DNA of 64,000 bases, from positions 13,723,405-13,787,404 of the forward strand of contig NC_012875.2 of assembly GCF_000003195.3 (NCBI RefSeq), written 5' to 3'. The stretch is from Sorghum bicolor. Its lineage: Eukaryota; Streptophyta; Magnoliopsida; Poales; Poaceae. Made by a program: the position numbers and the translations under genes. Under the pieces are notes generated by a model that saw only the letters and a list, made by a program, of their open reading frames with translations, did not search any database and had not been told where the DNA came from. Below are positions 1 to 11,592 of the stretch, piece after piece (position 1 is the first letter of the stretch; each line of letters starts with the position of its first letter).

Positions 1-755
1 CCGACAGTAGAATTAGGGGTACAAGATACCCACCCGAGAGAAAAGAAAAAGAAGAGCATCTCATTCTCCTCATAAAGTTTCAAAAAGCAAGGAAGGTATG
101 TATCTCCTCAAAGAGCAAATGTAGAATTAGACTTCCACCATTGTTATTACCATCATCACCATACACCATTCATTCGCCACACATGCACATCTTGATTAAA
201 CTTATTGATTGTTTCTTTGGATCCATGGTTTGACTATGCAATAAATGTCTTGTAAGTATGTATACTTTATCTCCCACCTATGAGCTCCAGATATTAAAGC
301 CTTATTAGAGTAGGGTGAGAGAGAAGACAATGTTACTATGCTTTATGCCACAAATACCATATATATTGAGAGAAGGCATATACCATCACTGCCTTGGTAA
401 GGATCCAGAAATACCACAAAAGAGAGATCTCAGAGAGTCATACAAGGAATCTCTGAGTTTTATTTGAAAATCTGCAAAAACTCCAGAGCTATAGCTGATC
501 AAGAATAAGAGACATGGCACTTGGCTAGACTGTTCTATCTTTTAACCTCTCAAGACAGAAGTGACAGTTACAAGTCCCATGGTGAAGGTAAAGTAAGTAA
601 GTTTTAATTCTTGACAGTTTACTCTAACTCAGAGATAAGATCTTATTTAAAAAGCATATGTATGTCAATTTTTTAAAAGATATTGTAACAACTTCTGATC
701 CATAGCTGAGTCTATCCTTGCTCAGGGACGAGCAAGAGGTAAGCTTGGGGGAGTT
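1..755 (+). mobile_element. 3' noncoding interior of a Ty3/gypsy (Tat/Athila-like) LTR retrotransposon
   Basis: This AT-rich stretch has no convincing coding sequence. It leads directly into a purine-rich tract and a TG-starting LTR at 756. The segment just before the LTR (about 720-755: 'cagggacgagcaagaggtaa' followed by 'gcttgggggag') is the kind of sequence usually found upstream of the 3' LTR in plant Tat/Athila lineage elements. I therefore read positions 1-755 as the untranslated 3' interior of an element whose coding part lies upstream of the window. The lineage is inferred from this motif only. An isolated, rearranged fragment is also possible. Confidence 0.65.
741..755 (+). other. 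Polypurine tract of the upstream element
   Basis: A purine-rich run (aagcttgggggagt) abuts the LTR start at 756. This is the expected position for the primer of plus-strand DNA synthesis. Confidence 0.65.
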
Positions 756-2300
756 TGTTGACGGTCCTTAAGTATCAAATTTAATTATCAAATAAACAAA
801 GAAAAGGATCCAAATGAAATCAACATCTAGACTTAGGGTTTTATCTGACAGAATTCCACGAGTTTTGGTGTTTGTCTATTTCTGCAGGGGGTTATCAGGA
901 AATACGGAAGAAAGGCCCACACGTGAGGATTACATAGAGATATTAACGTGCCGCGCAATTATCTTACATCTAGAAGACTCCAGAAGCCACGAGACCGAAG
1001 CGGAGGCGAAACGGGGCCTGACCCTAGGCGCCCGCCCAGGTGATCAGGGCGCCCGCCCACCTCCTGAGTCCAATCAGGACTCTGCTTCGCGGGAGATCTC
1101 CACCGACCTAAAGGATGAATCTAAACCATACAATCTATGTCGGTTTGATCCAACGGCCCATATTCACTTGAAGGGACTATAAAACCAGACCCCCTGGCCC
1201 CTGGAGGAGGGAGCCTCTCAACCCTAATTCATTATTCTTCAAGGGAGAAGAAGCCTCTGATCAAGATTAGAGCCACCACATCAATTAGATATCTAGATTA
1301 GCATAGCTACATAGGATTAGAACTAGAAGGAGTCAATCTTCGATTGGTTTCCGGATCTGTCAGGAGGATTCTTGGTAATTCTCTAATTGTGCTTCTATTA
1401 TCTTTGTTCTTCAGTATTATGAATATGACTTTGTTCTACTTCAATATATTGCTTATGACTTTGCTCTACTTGCTTATATTCAAGATTATATTGTTCTTAG
1501 TTTATCATAGTTATGTACTTGGCTTAGTTAGATTGGATCTATATACATGCTTAGGATCGTATAGCGTTTATCCATCGGATCCATGGGTAAATGATAGATA
1601 TTGTGTAGGCGTGGTGCTTATACCGTATTTATTTGCGATTTTACCCAATATGCCAGATCGTGGGGTGGTTCGTGATAGTGACAACTTTATTGATTCTTAT
1701 ATAGTCCCCCTCTCGTGTATTGGGCTGGCAGAGCAACATTATTACAGGGGAGTGATTGCTATGTTTCTCATTTACCTTGCTAATATCACTATGCATGGGC
1801 GTAGTCTTGTATCGCAATGATTGCTAAGTATGCTTGCACTAACTATGATATGCTAGACTATATAGTTGAGAATAACTTAGGGAATATTCTTGTTGTTCGT
1901 TCTAATACCATGCTAATGACTTTCTAGAGTATCTAATTGAGGTGCTTATCATATTTATTATGTGGCTAGATCAGATTAGTTATCCTTGTCACTATACATT
2001 ACTTCATATATCTTTTATGTGACACTTATCCCTGTATGAAGAGTTAGATATAATGTTCTCAATTATACATGCAATGATAGATGCTCAATCTCATATTCTA
2101 TTCTGTAATCAATATTGATGATTGTTAATCCCTTCCCAGTGGTAAAAATATAAATAACGATACCTGGAATACTTCCCGGTTAAAATACTACATCGGTATT
2201 AATCTGTGCGCTTGCAGATCCCATTCATTATTTATTTAGAAGAGCAATTGCATATTTCAATACCACGTCTCTTATATCATGCTGGGGATGACAACTTGGC
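756..2300 (+). repeat. 3' LTR of a Ty3/gypsy element, 3' end truncated
   Basis: The LTR begins TGTTGACGG right after the polypurine tract. A second copy lies on the minus strand at 28049-29503, and aligning the two by eye defines the LTR. That copy ends (in its own sense) in ...TAGTGTCAACA, while this one stops matching near 'gatgacaacttggc' at about 2300. About 30-40 terminal bases, including the CA end, are therefore missing here. A TATA box is visible at 1178. The 122- and 158-codon open frames inside are not conserved protein and I treat them as noncoding. Confidence 0.75.
1178..1184 (+). promoter_or_regulatory. TATA box of the LTR promoter
   Basis: TATAAAA in the context GGGACTATAAAACCAGACC. 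The minus-strand copy of this LTR has a matching box near 29148-29154, which supports a real LTR promoter. Confidence 0.6.
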
Positions 2301-2342
2301 TTTAGAAGAGCAATTGCATATTTCAATACCGTGTCTCTTATA
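2235..2342 (+). repeat. Direct duplication at an LTR/gag junction
   Basis: A 42-bp sequence (2235-2276) recurs at 2301-2342, a period of 66 bp, with two mismatches. The first copy lies in the LTR end. The second follows the LTR breakpoint and leads straight into gag coding sequence. The pattern fits a repair or template-switch join between two elements. Confidence 0.8.
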
Positions 2343-3995
2343 GCAATGCACCGAGCTCCCCAACATCACCGACTCCGATGTGATCAGAGCCATCATCCCC
2401 GGTACCACCTGCAAGGAGTTGGTACACGAGCTCGGTTGCAAGACCCCCACAAGCACCAGCCAGCTGCTCGACATCGCCACCAACTTTGCCTCAGGCGAAG
2501 AGGCGGTTGGTGCCATTTTCTCCGACGGCACGGCCAAGGGGAAACAAAAGGCCGAGGCCACTGAGGCCTCGGGCTCACGCGACCCCAAGAAGAATAAGAA
2601 GGGTCGCAAGGGGAAGCAGGGTCAGTCGGACAACAACCTGGTCGCCACGGCAGATCGCAAGAACCCCAATCGGGCTCCTACTAGCCCAGGTCTCTTCGAC
2701 GAGATGTTGAAGAAGCCATGCCCCTATCATAGGGGCCCAACCAAGCACACCCTTGAGGAGTGCACTGTCCTGCGTCGGTATTACACCGACATCATAGTCA
2801 AGGAGGGTGCTGAAGAGCCCCCTAAGGATGACGACCCCCAGGGAGAAGGATTCCCCAGGGTCAAGAACTACCTCTAGATCTTTGGGGGACGTGCGGCTCG
2901 CCTCACCGCGAGTCAGAGGAAGCGCGAACTCTGAGAATTTTGCGCAGTCAGCACAGCCGTGCCCTCGTACCTCAAATGGTCTGAGAGCGCAATCACGTTC
3001 GATCGGCAGGATCACCCGGATCGGATCCCAACCCCAGGAGTTATCCGTTGATCATCGACCCCATCATCGCCGAGACTCGTCTCTCCAAGGTGTTGATGGA
3101 CGGAGGCAGTGGCCTCAACATTCTTTACGCCGAGACTTTGGCCCTCATGGGGATCAGCAAGTCTCGGCTGAGGAATGACGCATCGCCATTCCACGGAGTG
3201 CTGCCGGGACATCGCGCCCATCCCCTCGGGCAGATCGATCTGCCCGTCTGCTTCGGGACCCCGACAACTTCAGACGGGAGGTCCTCACATTCGACGTGGT
3301 CGGGTTCCCAGGGACCTACCACACGATCCTGGGGCGACCATGCTACGCCAAGTTCACGGCCGTCCCCAACTACACCTACCTCAAGCTCAAGATGCCGGGG
3401 CCAAACCGCATCATCACTGTCAGCACGACCAACCAGCACGCCTACCAGTGCGACGTCGAGTGCATCGAGGAGGCGGAGGCTCTTGCTGACTCTCTGTCTA
3501 TCATCACCAGCCTCGGCGACGGCGACCAAGACATCCCCGACCCCAAGCGCCACGCCGGGAACTTCGAGCCGGCGGAGGAGACCAAGCTCGTCTTCCTCGA
3601 CCCCGGGAGCTCTGAAGGCAGGGCGTTGAGGATCAGCTTGAGCCTCGACCCCAAATAGGAAGCAGTGCTCGTCGACTTTCTCCGCGCGGATGCTGATATA
3701 TTTGCGTGCAGTCCCTCGGACATGCCTGGTATACTGAGGGAAGTCGCCGAGCACTCCTTGTACATCCGAGCTGGCTCCAAGCCCGTGAAGCAGCGCCTGC
3801 GCCGATTCGACGAGGAGAAGCGCCGGGCCATCGGGGAGGAGATCCACAAGTTGCTGGCGGTCGGATTCATCAAGGAGGTATTCCATCCCGAGTGGTTAGC
3901 TAACCCTGTACTATCAAGAAGAAAAATGGGAAGTGGAGGATGTGTGTAGACTATACTAGTTTAAATAAAGCATGTCCTAAGAACCCCTTTCCATT
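2343..3995 (+). pseudogene. Decayed gag-protease-RT fragment of a Tat-lineage Ty3/gypsy polyprotein
   Basis: In native life this polyprotein would give the capsid, protease and reverse transcriptase of an LTR retrotransposon. The gag C-terminal part runs at 2346-2877 (frame 1: ELPNITDSDV...ATNFASGEEAVGAIF, then PCPYHRGPTKHTLEEC). A protease-like region follows, with KVLMDGGSGLNILYAETL near 3088 and GRPCYAKFTAVPNYTYLKLK near 3330. From 3659 comes the N-terminal end of RT (DMPGILREVAEHSL, KQRLRRFDEEKRRAIGEEIHKLL, GFIKEVFHPEWLANPV), ending in a KWRMCVDYT-type block near 3935. Breaks seen: an in-frame TAG at 2875, a TGA near 2932, a frameshift near 3033, a frameshift near 3260, a TAG at 3656 and a frameshift near 3913. 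The fragment is cut at about 3995, where array sequence begins. It has no 5' gag and no RT catalytic centre. Base composition is GC-rich until about 3885, then abruptly AT-rich. It is a dead fragment; family assignment is from remembered motif patterns. Confidence 0.85.
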
Positions 3996-6900
3996 ATTTG
4001 AAAATTTTAAATAAACTCGGATGGAAAAACACTCTAAATAAACTTTGTAGACCTCAAAAAGTTATGAAACTTTGTAGTTGATAACTTCTTGTTTTGAAAT
4101 TATCTTGTCATGCAAAAACTACATTTGAATTTCTGAAATTTGAAAATTCTTTGCCGAGTGTTTTTCTTTGACACTCGGCAAAGACCTTCTTTGCCGAGTG
4201 TTAAAAATAAAACACTCGTCAAAGAAAGTTTTAAATCAAAATTTGAAGCCCTAAATGAATTCAAATTAAAAAGTTTTTAACAACAAAGTTGTATAACTTC
4301 TCAAGATCTACAACATTTATTTTGATCATTTCTTTATTTGACAAAGCCAAAACAAATTTATTTATAAATTTTGCATTTCTCTGTGATACTACAAGAGAGA
4401 TATATAAGATTTTAGAAAAATATTAGAATCACCATGTCGGATAAACATATGACAAAATAACTAAAATAAACTCTGTAGATCTTGAGAAGTTATGAAACTT
4501 TGTATTTGGTAACTTTTTTATTTGAGTTCATCTTGTCATGCAAAACCCCGTTTTTATTTGAAAATTTTAAAATTTGATTTTTTAAACAACCTCGGTTGGA
4601 AAAACTCTCTAAATAAACTTTGTAGATCTCAAAAAGTTATGAAACTTTGTAGTTGATAACTTTTTGTTTTGAAATCATCTTGTCATGCAAAAACTTCATT
4701 TGAATTTCTTCAATTTGAAAATTCTTTGCCGAGTGTTTTTCTTTGACACTCGGCAAAGAAAAAATAAAACACTCGGCAAAGAAAATTTCAAATCGAATTT
4801 TGAAGGCCTAAACGAATTCAAATCAAAATATTTTTAACTACAAAGTTGTATATCTTCTCAAAATCTACAACATTTATTTCGATCATTTATTTATTTGACA
4901 AAGCCAAAACAAATTTATTTACAAATTTTACTTCTCTCTTATAGTTTATGAAACTACAAGAGAGATATATAAGATTTTAGAAAAATATTAGAATCGCCAT
5001 GCCGGATGAACATATGACAAAATAACTAAAATAAACTCTGTAGATCTTGAGAAGTTATGAAATTTTGTATTTGGCAACTTTTTTATTTGAGTTCATCTTG
5101 GCATGCAAAACCGCGTTTTTAATTGAAAATTTTAAATTTTTATTTTTTCTAAACAATCTCAGTTGGAAAAACTCTCTAAATAAACTTTGTAGATCTCTAA
5201 AAGTTATGAAACTTTGTAGTTGATAACTTTTTGTTTTGAAATCATCTTGTCATGCAAAAACTACATTTGAATTTCTTAAATTTGAAAATTCTTTGCCGAG
5301 TGTTTTTCATCGAGTGCCAAAAATAAAACACTCGGCAAAGAAAATTTCAAATCGAATTTTGAAGTACTAAACGAATTCAAATCAAAATGTTTTTAACTAC
5401 AAAGTTGTATATCTTCTCAACATCTACAACATTTATTTTGATCATTTATTTATTTAACAAAGCCAAAACAAATTTATTTACACATTTTACTTCTCTCTCT
5501 TATAGTTTATGAAACTACAAAAGAGATATATAAGATTTTAGAAAAATATTAGAATCGCCATGCCGAATGAACATATGACAAAATAACTAAAATAAACTCT
5601 GTAGATCTTGAGAAGTTATGAAATTTTGTATTTGGCAACTTTTTTATTTGAGTTCATCTTGGCATGCAAAACCGCGTTTTTAATTGAAAATTTTAAATTT
5701 TTATTTTTTCTAAACAATCTCAGTTGGAAAAACTCTCTAAATAAACTTTGTAGATCTCAAAAAGTTATGAAACTTTGTAGTTGATAACTTTTTGTTTTGA
5801 AATCATCTTGTCATGCAAAAACTTCATTTGAATTTCTTCAATTTGAAAATTCTTTGCCGAGTGTTTTTCTTTGACACTCGGCAAAGAAAAAATAAAACAC
5901 TCGGCAAAAAAAATTTCAAATCGAATTTTGAAGGCCTAAACGAATTCAAATCAAAAAGTTTTTAACTACAAAGTTGTATAACTTCTCAAGATCTACAACA
6001 TTTATTTTAATAATTTCTTTATTTGACAAAGCCAAGACAAATTTATTTACAAATTTTACATATCTCTCTTTTGTTTATGAAACTACAAAAGAGATATATA
6101 AGATTTTAGAAAAATATTAGAATCGCCATGCCGAATGAACATATGACAAAATAACTAAAATAAACTCTGTAGATCTTGAGAAGTTATGAAATTTTGTATT
6201 TGGCAACTTTTTTATTTGAGTTCATCTTGGCATGCAAAACCGCGTTTTTAATTGAAAATTTTAAATTTTTATTTTTTCTAAACAATCTCAGTTGGAAAAA
6301 CTCTCTAAATAAACTTTGTAGATCTCAAAAAGTTATGAAACTTTGTAGTTGATAACTTTTTGTTTTGAAATCATCTTGTCATGCAAAAACTTCATTTGAA
6401 TTTCTTCAATTTGAAAATTCTTTGCCGAGTGTTTTTCTTTGACACTCGGCAAAGAAAAAATAAAACACTCGGCAAAAAAAATTTCAAATCGAATTTTGAA
6501 GGCCTAAACGAATTCAAATCAAAAAGTTTTTAACTACAAAGTTGTATAACTTCTCAAGATCTACAACATTTATTTTAATAATTTCTTTATTTGACAAAGC
6601 CAAGACAAATTTATTTACAAATTTTACATATCTCTCTTTTGTTTATGAAACTACAAGAAAGATATATAAGATATTAGAAATATATTAGAATTACCATGTC
6701 GGATGAACATATGACAAAATAACCTAAATAAACTCTGTAGATCATGAGAAGTTATGAAATTTTGTATTTGGCAACTTTTTCTTTGAGTTCATCTTGTCAT
6801 GCAAAACCGGGTTTTTTATTGAAAATTTTAAAATTTGATTTTTTTAAACAACCTCGGATGGAAAAACTCTCTAAATAAACTTTGTATATCTCAAAAAGTT

Positions 6901-8394
6901 ATGAATCTTTATAGTTGATAACTTTTTGTTTTGAAATCATCTTGTCATGCAAAAACTACATTTGAATTTCTTAAATTTGAAAATTCTTTGCCGAGTGTTT
7001 TTCATCGAGTGCCAAAAATAAAACACTCGGCTAAGAAAATTTCAAATCGAATTTTGAAGGCCTAAACGAATTCAAATCAAAATGTTTTTAACTACAAAGT
7101 TGTATATCTTCTCAACATCTACAACATTTATTTTGATCATTTATTTATTTAACAAAGCCAAAACAAATTTATTTACATATTTTACTTCTCTCTCTTATAG
7201 TTTATGAAACTACAAAAGAGATATATAAGATTTTAGAAAAATATTAGAATCGCCATGCCGGATGAACATATGACAAAATAACTAAAATAAACTCCGTAGA
7301 TCTTGAGAAGTTATGAAACTTTGTATTTGGCAACTTTTTTATTTGAGTTCATCTTGTCATGCAAAACCGCGTTTTTATTTGAAAATTTTAAAATTTGATT
7401 TTTTAAACAACCTCGGTTGGAAAAACACTATAAATAAACTTTGTAGATCTCAAAAAGTTATGAAACTTTGTAGTTGATAACTTTTTGTTTTGAAATCATC
7501 TTGTCATGCAAAAACTTCATTTGAATTTCTTCAATTTGAAAATTCTTTGCCGAGTGTTTTTCTTCGACACTCGGCAAAAAAAAAAACACTCGGCAAAGAA
7601 AATTTCAAATCGAATTTTGAAGGCCTAAACGAATTCAAATCAAAAAGTTTTTAACTACAAAGTTGTATAACTTCTCAAGATCTACAACATTTATTTTAAT
7701 AATTTCTTTATTTGACAAAGCCAAGACAAATTTATTTACAAATTTTACATCTCTCTCTTATAGTTTATGAAACTACAAGAGAGATATATAAGATATTAGA
7801 AAAATATTAGAATCACCATGTCGGATGAACATATGACAAAATAAGCTAAATAAACTCTGTAGATCATGAGAAGTTATGAAATTTTGTATTTGGCAACTTT
7901 TTCTTTGAGTTCATCTTGTCATGCAAAACCGCGTATTTTATTGAAAATTTTAAAATTTGATTTTTTTAAACAACCTCGGATGGAAAAACTCTCTAAATAA
8001 ACTTTGTATATCTCAAAAAGTAATGAAACTTTATAGTTGATAACTTTTTGTTTTGAAATCATCTTGTCATGCAAAAACTACATTTGAATTTCTTAAATTT
8101 GAAAATTCTTTGCCGAGTGTTTTTCATCGAGTGCCAAAAATAAAACACTCGGCAAAGAAAATTTCAAATCGAATTTTGAAGGCCTAAACGAATTCAAATC
8201 AAAATGTTTTTAACTACAAAGTTGTATATCTTCTCAACATCTACAATATTTATTTTGATCATTTATTTATTTAACAAAGCTAAAACAAATTTATTTACAT
8301 ATTTTACTTCTCTCTCTTATAGTTTATGAAACTACAAAAGAGATATATAAGATTTTAGAAAAATATTAGAATCGCCATGCCAGATGAACATATG
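3996..8394. repeat. CACTA-like tandem array, segment A (about 8 monomers)
   Basis: The CCGAGTG centres recur near 4152, 4728, 5292, 5857, 6423, 6989, 7548 and 8111, giving a period of about 560-570 bp. Each monomer holds two diverged direct copies of a 'CTNTGTAGATCT...AAGTTATGAAA' block, the CCGAGTG/CACTCGG palindrome, an inverted copy of the same block, and the short hairpin CTCTCTTATAGTTT-ATG-AAACTACAAGAGAG. The monomers centred at 5857 and 6423 are almost identical (offset 568 bp). The stretches 6660-7215 and 7780-8340 resemble each other at an offset of about 1122 bp, suggesting a dimeric repeat. There is no coding sequence. The left edge joins the RT fragment at about 3995 and the right edge is the E1 insertion. 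Confidence 0.9.
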
Positions 8395-10920
8395 TGTAAC
8401 ACCCTAAAAATTCCTTTCTTTAAAATAGTTGAAATTCAATTTATTGAGTCAATTTTGTGAGCATCAAAATATAGGAATAATAATATTTTTTTGGAAATTA
8501 AAATTTAATATAAGTTTAGAGAACTTTTTGATGCATTCATGCTGCAACACTTATTTTTGTTATGTGTGAATTTCTTCAAAATAAAATTTTGTTCAAAATT
8601 CAAATTGAAAATGCTTTTGAAAATGAGTTGAAAAATAAAAAGAAAATCCTTCTTTCCCCCCCCCCCTCCTCTCTCACTTTTGGCCTGCTCGGCCCAATCC
8701 CCCCTTCTCACTTTGGGCCTGGCCCAACCGGCCACCCCACCTCCCTCTCTCTCTCTCTCGCCGACAAGTGGGGCCCACTGGTCAGCATCATCTCCTCCAA
8801 CCGCCCCCTCCATCCCCCTCTCTCTCTCGGTTCCGAAACCGCCAGCTCCCGCTCCCACGATCTCCCCCTCTCCCCCGCGCCTCGGGTCCAGGTGGAGAGC
8901 CCCCGCGCGCCCGAGCCGCCTCCCCTCCCCCATTTCTTTTTGCCTTGCCTCTGCTCCACTCGAATCAGCGCTGAAAAACCGTCGCAAAAGCGCCGCCGGC
9001 GACCTCCTCGCGAAATCCGTCGAATCGAGCCACCTCCGCCTCCAATCTTCGCGCTGGTGAGGTCCATTCCTTCCCCGCATTCTTCTCGACCAAGTCCCGT
9101 GCAGTTTGGTGCCTTCTCGCGCCCTTGCTGCGAGCTCCGAGGTCTCCGGCAAGGTGCCGCCGCGGTCCGCTCAGCGCGAGCCCTTCCCCGGCCGCGAGTT
9201 AGCCCGGGGCGAGTTCGCCGCGACCTTCTCTCTCTCCCGGTGCGTTTGGATCGTGAAACCGAGCTCCGTAGCGCGGTAGTGGGCCACTCCGGCGAGCTCG
9301 GGCCGGCGGCAATGGCTGCGCCGCCGCCTCCCTCCTCCCCTCCGGCGACTGGCGCCCCACCTCTTACCTGGATGGATTATCAGCCGTCGGATCGTGGATC
9401 AACGATCCAAATTAGAAGATACCCCTTCGCAGGGAGTTTTGCTAAAGAGTCCCTAGGTTTTCTTGAAAACAACCCGCAGTCCAAAGCGTGTTTACAGAAT
9501 ACGTTTTCTGTTTTCGAAAACGTAAAGCATCTCTGTTGGTTCCAAAATACGTTTTCATAAAATTACAGTTTTGCCACTGAGTTTGTTTAGGTCATAAAAT
9601 AATCATTTTAACTCCGATTTGATCCGTTTAAATTGCGTTAGATTCGTAATTAAATTCTCTACATGTTAGTACCACTGTTTCTGTAGTTTGCAACTTTTTA
9701 ATTTCAGGGTTAGGTTTAATTAATTAAATGGCTATAGGAAATCGCCGTAAATCCGTAATTTGGTCGTTTTAGCTCCGATTTTCGTGATCTTCGTATCTAT
9801 GGGATCGTAGCGAAACGTAGGTTCTGTTTTTAAATATTTTATTTCATTTTTGATCTGTTGGTGTACTGTTCTAATTAAAGGATTGTTTGCTTCGTGTATG
9901 TCTGTCTCTGATTGTTGTGTGTTGATGATTGATGATCGAGCCTAGTCGGTGAGCTTTACTTCGGTAATCAAGATCAGAGCCTTGGAAGCAAGTAAGATCA
10001 GCAGGACCAGCAGGAGCAATTGGATCAATGCAAGTATAGCATTTGGGTTTTAATTCTATGACCATGATCTTGTGACTAGATCGATATAAAGCAATAAATG
10101 ATAATAATGACTTTTTAGCAACTTGAGGATTTATTCGTAAGTGATAACCGGGATGAAAGTGCAACCATGAGGGCTATAATGGCTCTGGCTTTAGTCAAGT
10201 ATGAGTAATTTTTCTAGCTTGTTAGAGGTTACCCGTGTGGCGCAAATGGGGGATAGCAGACCGTGGATTCCCTGCGAGTGGTAGAATCACACGGACTGAC
10301 TAACGAAACCAAGCGGCCCTAACTTGTTAGACGAACCTTTGAAAGACTTCATAGTGATCTCTGCCGACCTACCTTGGTAGTGGGTTACGAGGCTGATCAC
10401 CTCAGGCGAAAGGGTAAATCATGACTCATGGGTAAAGATGTACAACCTCTGCAGAGTGTTAAAAACTGGTATACTAGCCGTGCTCACGGTCACGAGCGGC
10501 CTTGGGAACTCTTACATTAAGGGTGATGAATCTTGTGTTAAGAAACTCATTGATTATTGTTTAATGCTCTATATTATTTATGTCACATTGATCATGAGAT
10601 TGTGGGATCTATACAATCTAGTTGTTATACTTGCGGAGTTCGTCATGGACTCACTCTTGCTATCTCCCCCACACCTCAGGAGAAGTTTTAGGCTTGTGAT
10701 CAACCAGTCAGTTGGATCCTGTGGAGTGAGGTTAACACCCGAAGTTTGGAGTTCTCTTCCGTGTTTGCTGCCCAAGGTTGTTTCTAATTTATTATCTACG
10801 CTATATAACTTATGCGTTGTCCTTTGATATTACCCCTTATTTGTAGCTATATGTGAGGCTTGTCTTCTAAAACTCACATATGGTGCATATCTGATTTTGT
10901 TCTTAAAATCGGGTGTTACA
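8395..10920 (+). repeat. E1 5' LTR
   Basis: TGTAACACCC...GGGTGTTACA. It contains a CpG- and C-rich block (about 8655-9360), an AT-rich middle and a block at about 10150-10520 that is also present in the LTRs of E2 and E3. The 332-, 215-, 126-, 119- and 129-codon frames in it are low-complexity or LTR sequence and not genes. I saw no clear TATAAA box. Confidence 0.95.
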
Positions 10921-10923
10921 AAG

Positions 10924-10935
10924 TGGTATCAAAGC
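10924..10935 (+). other. E1 primer binding site (tRNA-iMet type)
   Basis: TGGTATCAAAGC, three bases after the LTR. It differs by one base from the usual initiator-Met PBS TGGTATCAGAGC. The same variant occurs in E2 and E3. Confidence 0.85.
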
Positions 10936-11112
10936 AATGCTGACTGTAGGACGCAAGCCTAGTTAGAACCGGACGTTTTAGGATGCTTCTATCTCTGCTT
11001 ACTTCTTGCTTTCACCTTAACCTTGATAATTGCTAAAAATTATGCTTACCTCTACCCTATTCTATTATAAAACTTTGTCTCTATTCTAAGTCCATCCACC
11101 TTGTCTATTTAG

Positions 11113-11270
11113 ATGGTTCATAACAAGGAGACCTTTGGCATGAATGAACAAAAGGACTCAGAAATGCCACTCGTAAAAGCATTCGACAAAGAGAAGCTTC
11201 TAGCCATGCGAAAGCAAGTAGTGGAAGGAATGACTCAGATTGGGAACTCTCAACAGTGCATCTCAGGACC
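11113..11270 (+). CDS. 5' part of an E1 ORF, interrupted by an assembly gap
   Basis: From the ATG at 11113 an open frame of about 53 codons runs into the N gap (MVHNKETFGMNEQKDSEMPL...). It is charged and hydrophilic, with no motif I recognise. By position it could be the N-terminal part of the E1 gag-like protein whose zinc knuckle appears after the gap. With the gap taken as exactly 258 bases, the frame meets a stop at 11554-11556, so continuity with the downstream ORF is not shown. It may equally be leader sequence with a chance ORF. Confidence 0.35.
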
Positions 11271-11528
11271 NNNNNNNNNNNNNNNNNNNNNNNNNNNNNN
11301 NNNNNNNNNNNNNNNNNNNNNNNNNNNNNNNNNNNNNNNNNNNNNNNNNNNNNNNNNNNNNNNNNNNNNNNNNNNNNNNNNNNNNNNNNNNNNNNNNNNN
11401 NNNNNNNNNNNNNNNNNNNNNNNNNNNNNNNNNNNNNNNNNNNNNNNNNNNNNNNNNNNNNNNNNNNNNNNNNNNNNNNNNNNNNNNNNNNNNNNNNNNN
11501 NNNNNNNNNNNNNNNNNNNNNNNNNNNN
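11271..11528. other. Assembly gap, 258 N
   Basis: Unresolved bases inside the 5' interior of E1. Any gag N-terminal sequence here is unreadable. Confidence 1.
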
Positions 11529-11592
11529 TAAGAAAGAGGAAGGGCAAAACCCCTAGATCCAGCATTGGGGAGGTGAACAACATTCAAATCCT

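Noticed and set aside
814..1820. 122- and 158-codon frames at 814-1182 and 1344-1820 as host genes
   Set aside because: Both lie within the LTR at 756-2300, and the minus-strand copy at 28049-29503 does not keep the same reading frames intact.
3996..8394. CRISPR array
   Set aside because: The repeat period is about 560 bp with whole-monomer similarity, not short repeats with unique spacers, and the context is plant transposon DNA.
8505..9560. Long open frames (332, 215, 126 and 119 codons) in the C-rich part of the E1 LTR, repeated at 13924-14925
   Set aside because: Pro/Ser/Arg-rich low-complexity translations on both strands of a GC-rich LTR block. They recur only because the LTR is duplicated, and no domain is recognisable.
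10438..10827. 129-codon ORF starting at an ATG, present in both E1 LTRs (also 15803-16192)
   Set aside because: Retention in both copies follows from the recent common origin of the two LTRs. The region overlaps the conserved noncoding block, and no protein family is recognised.
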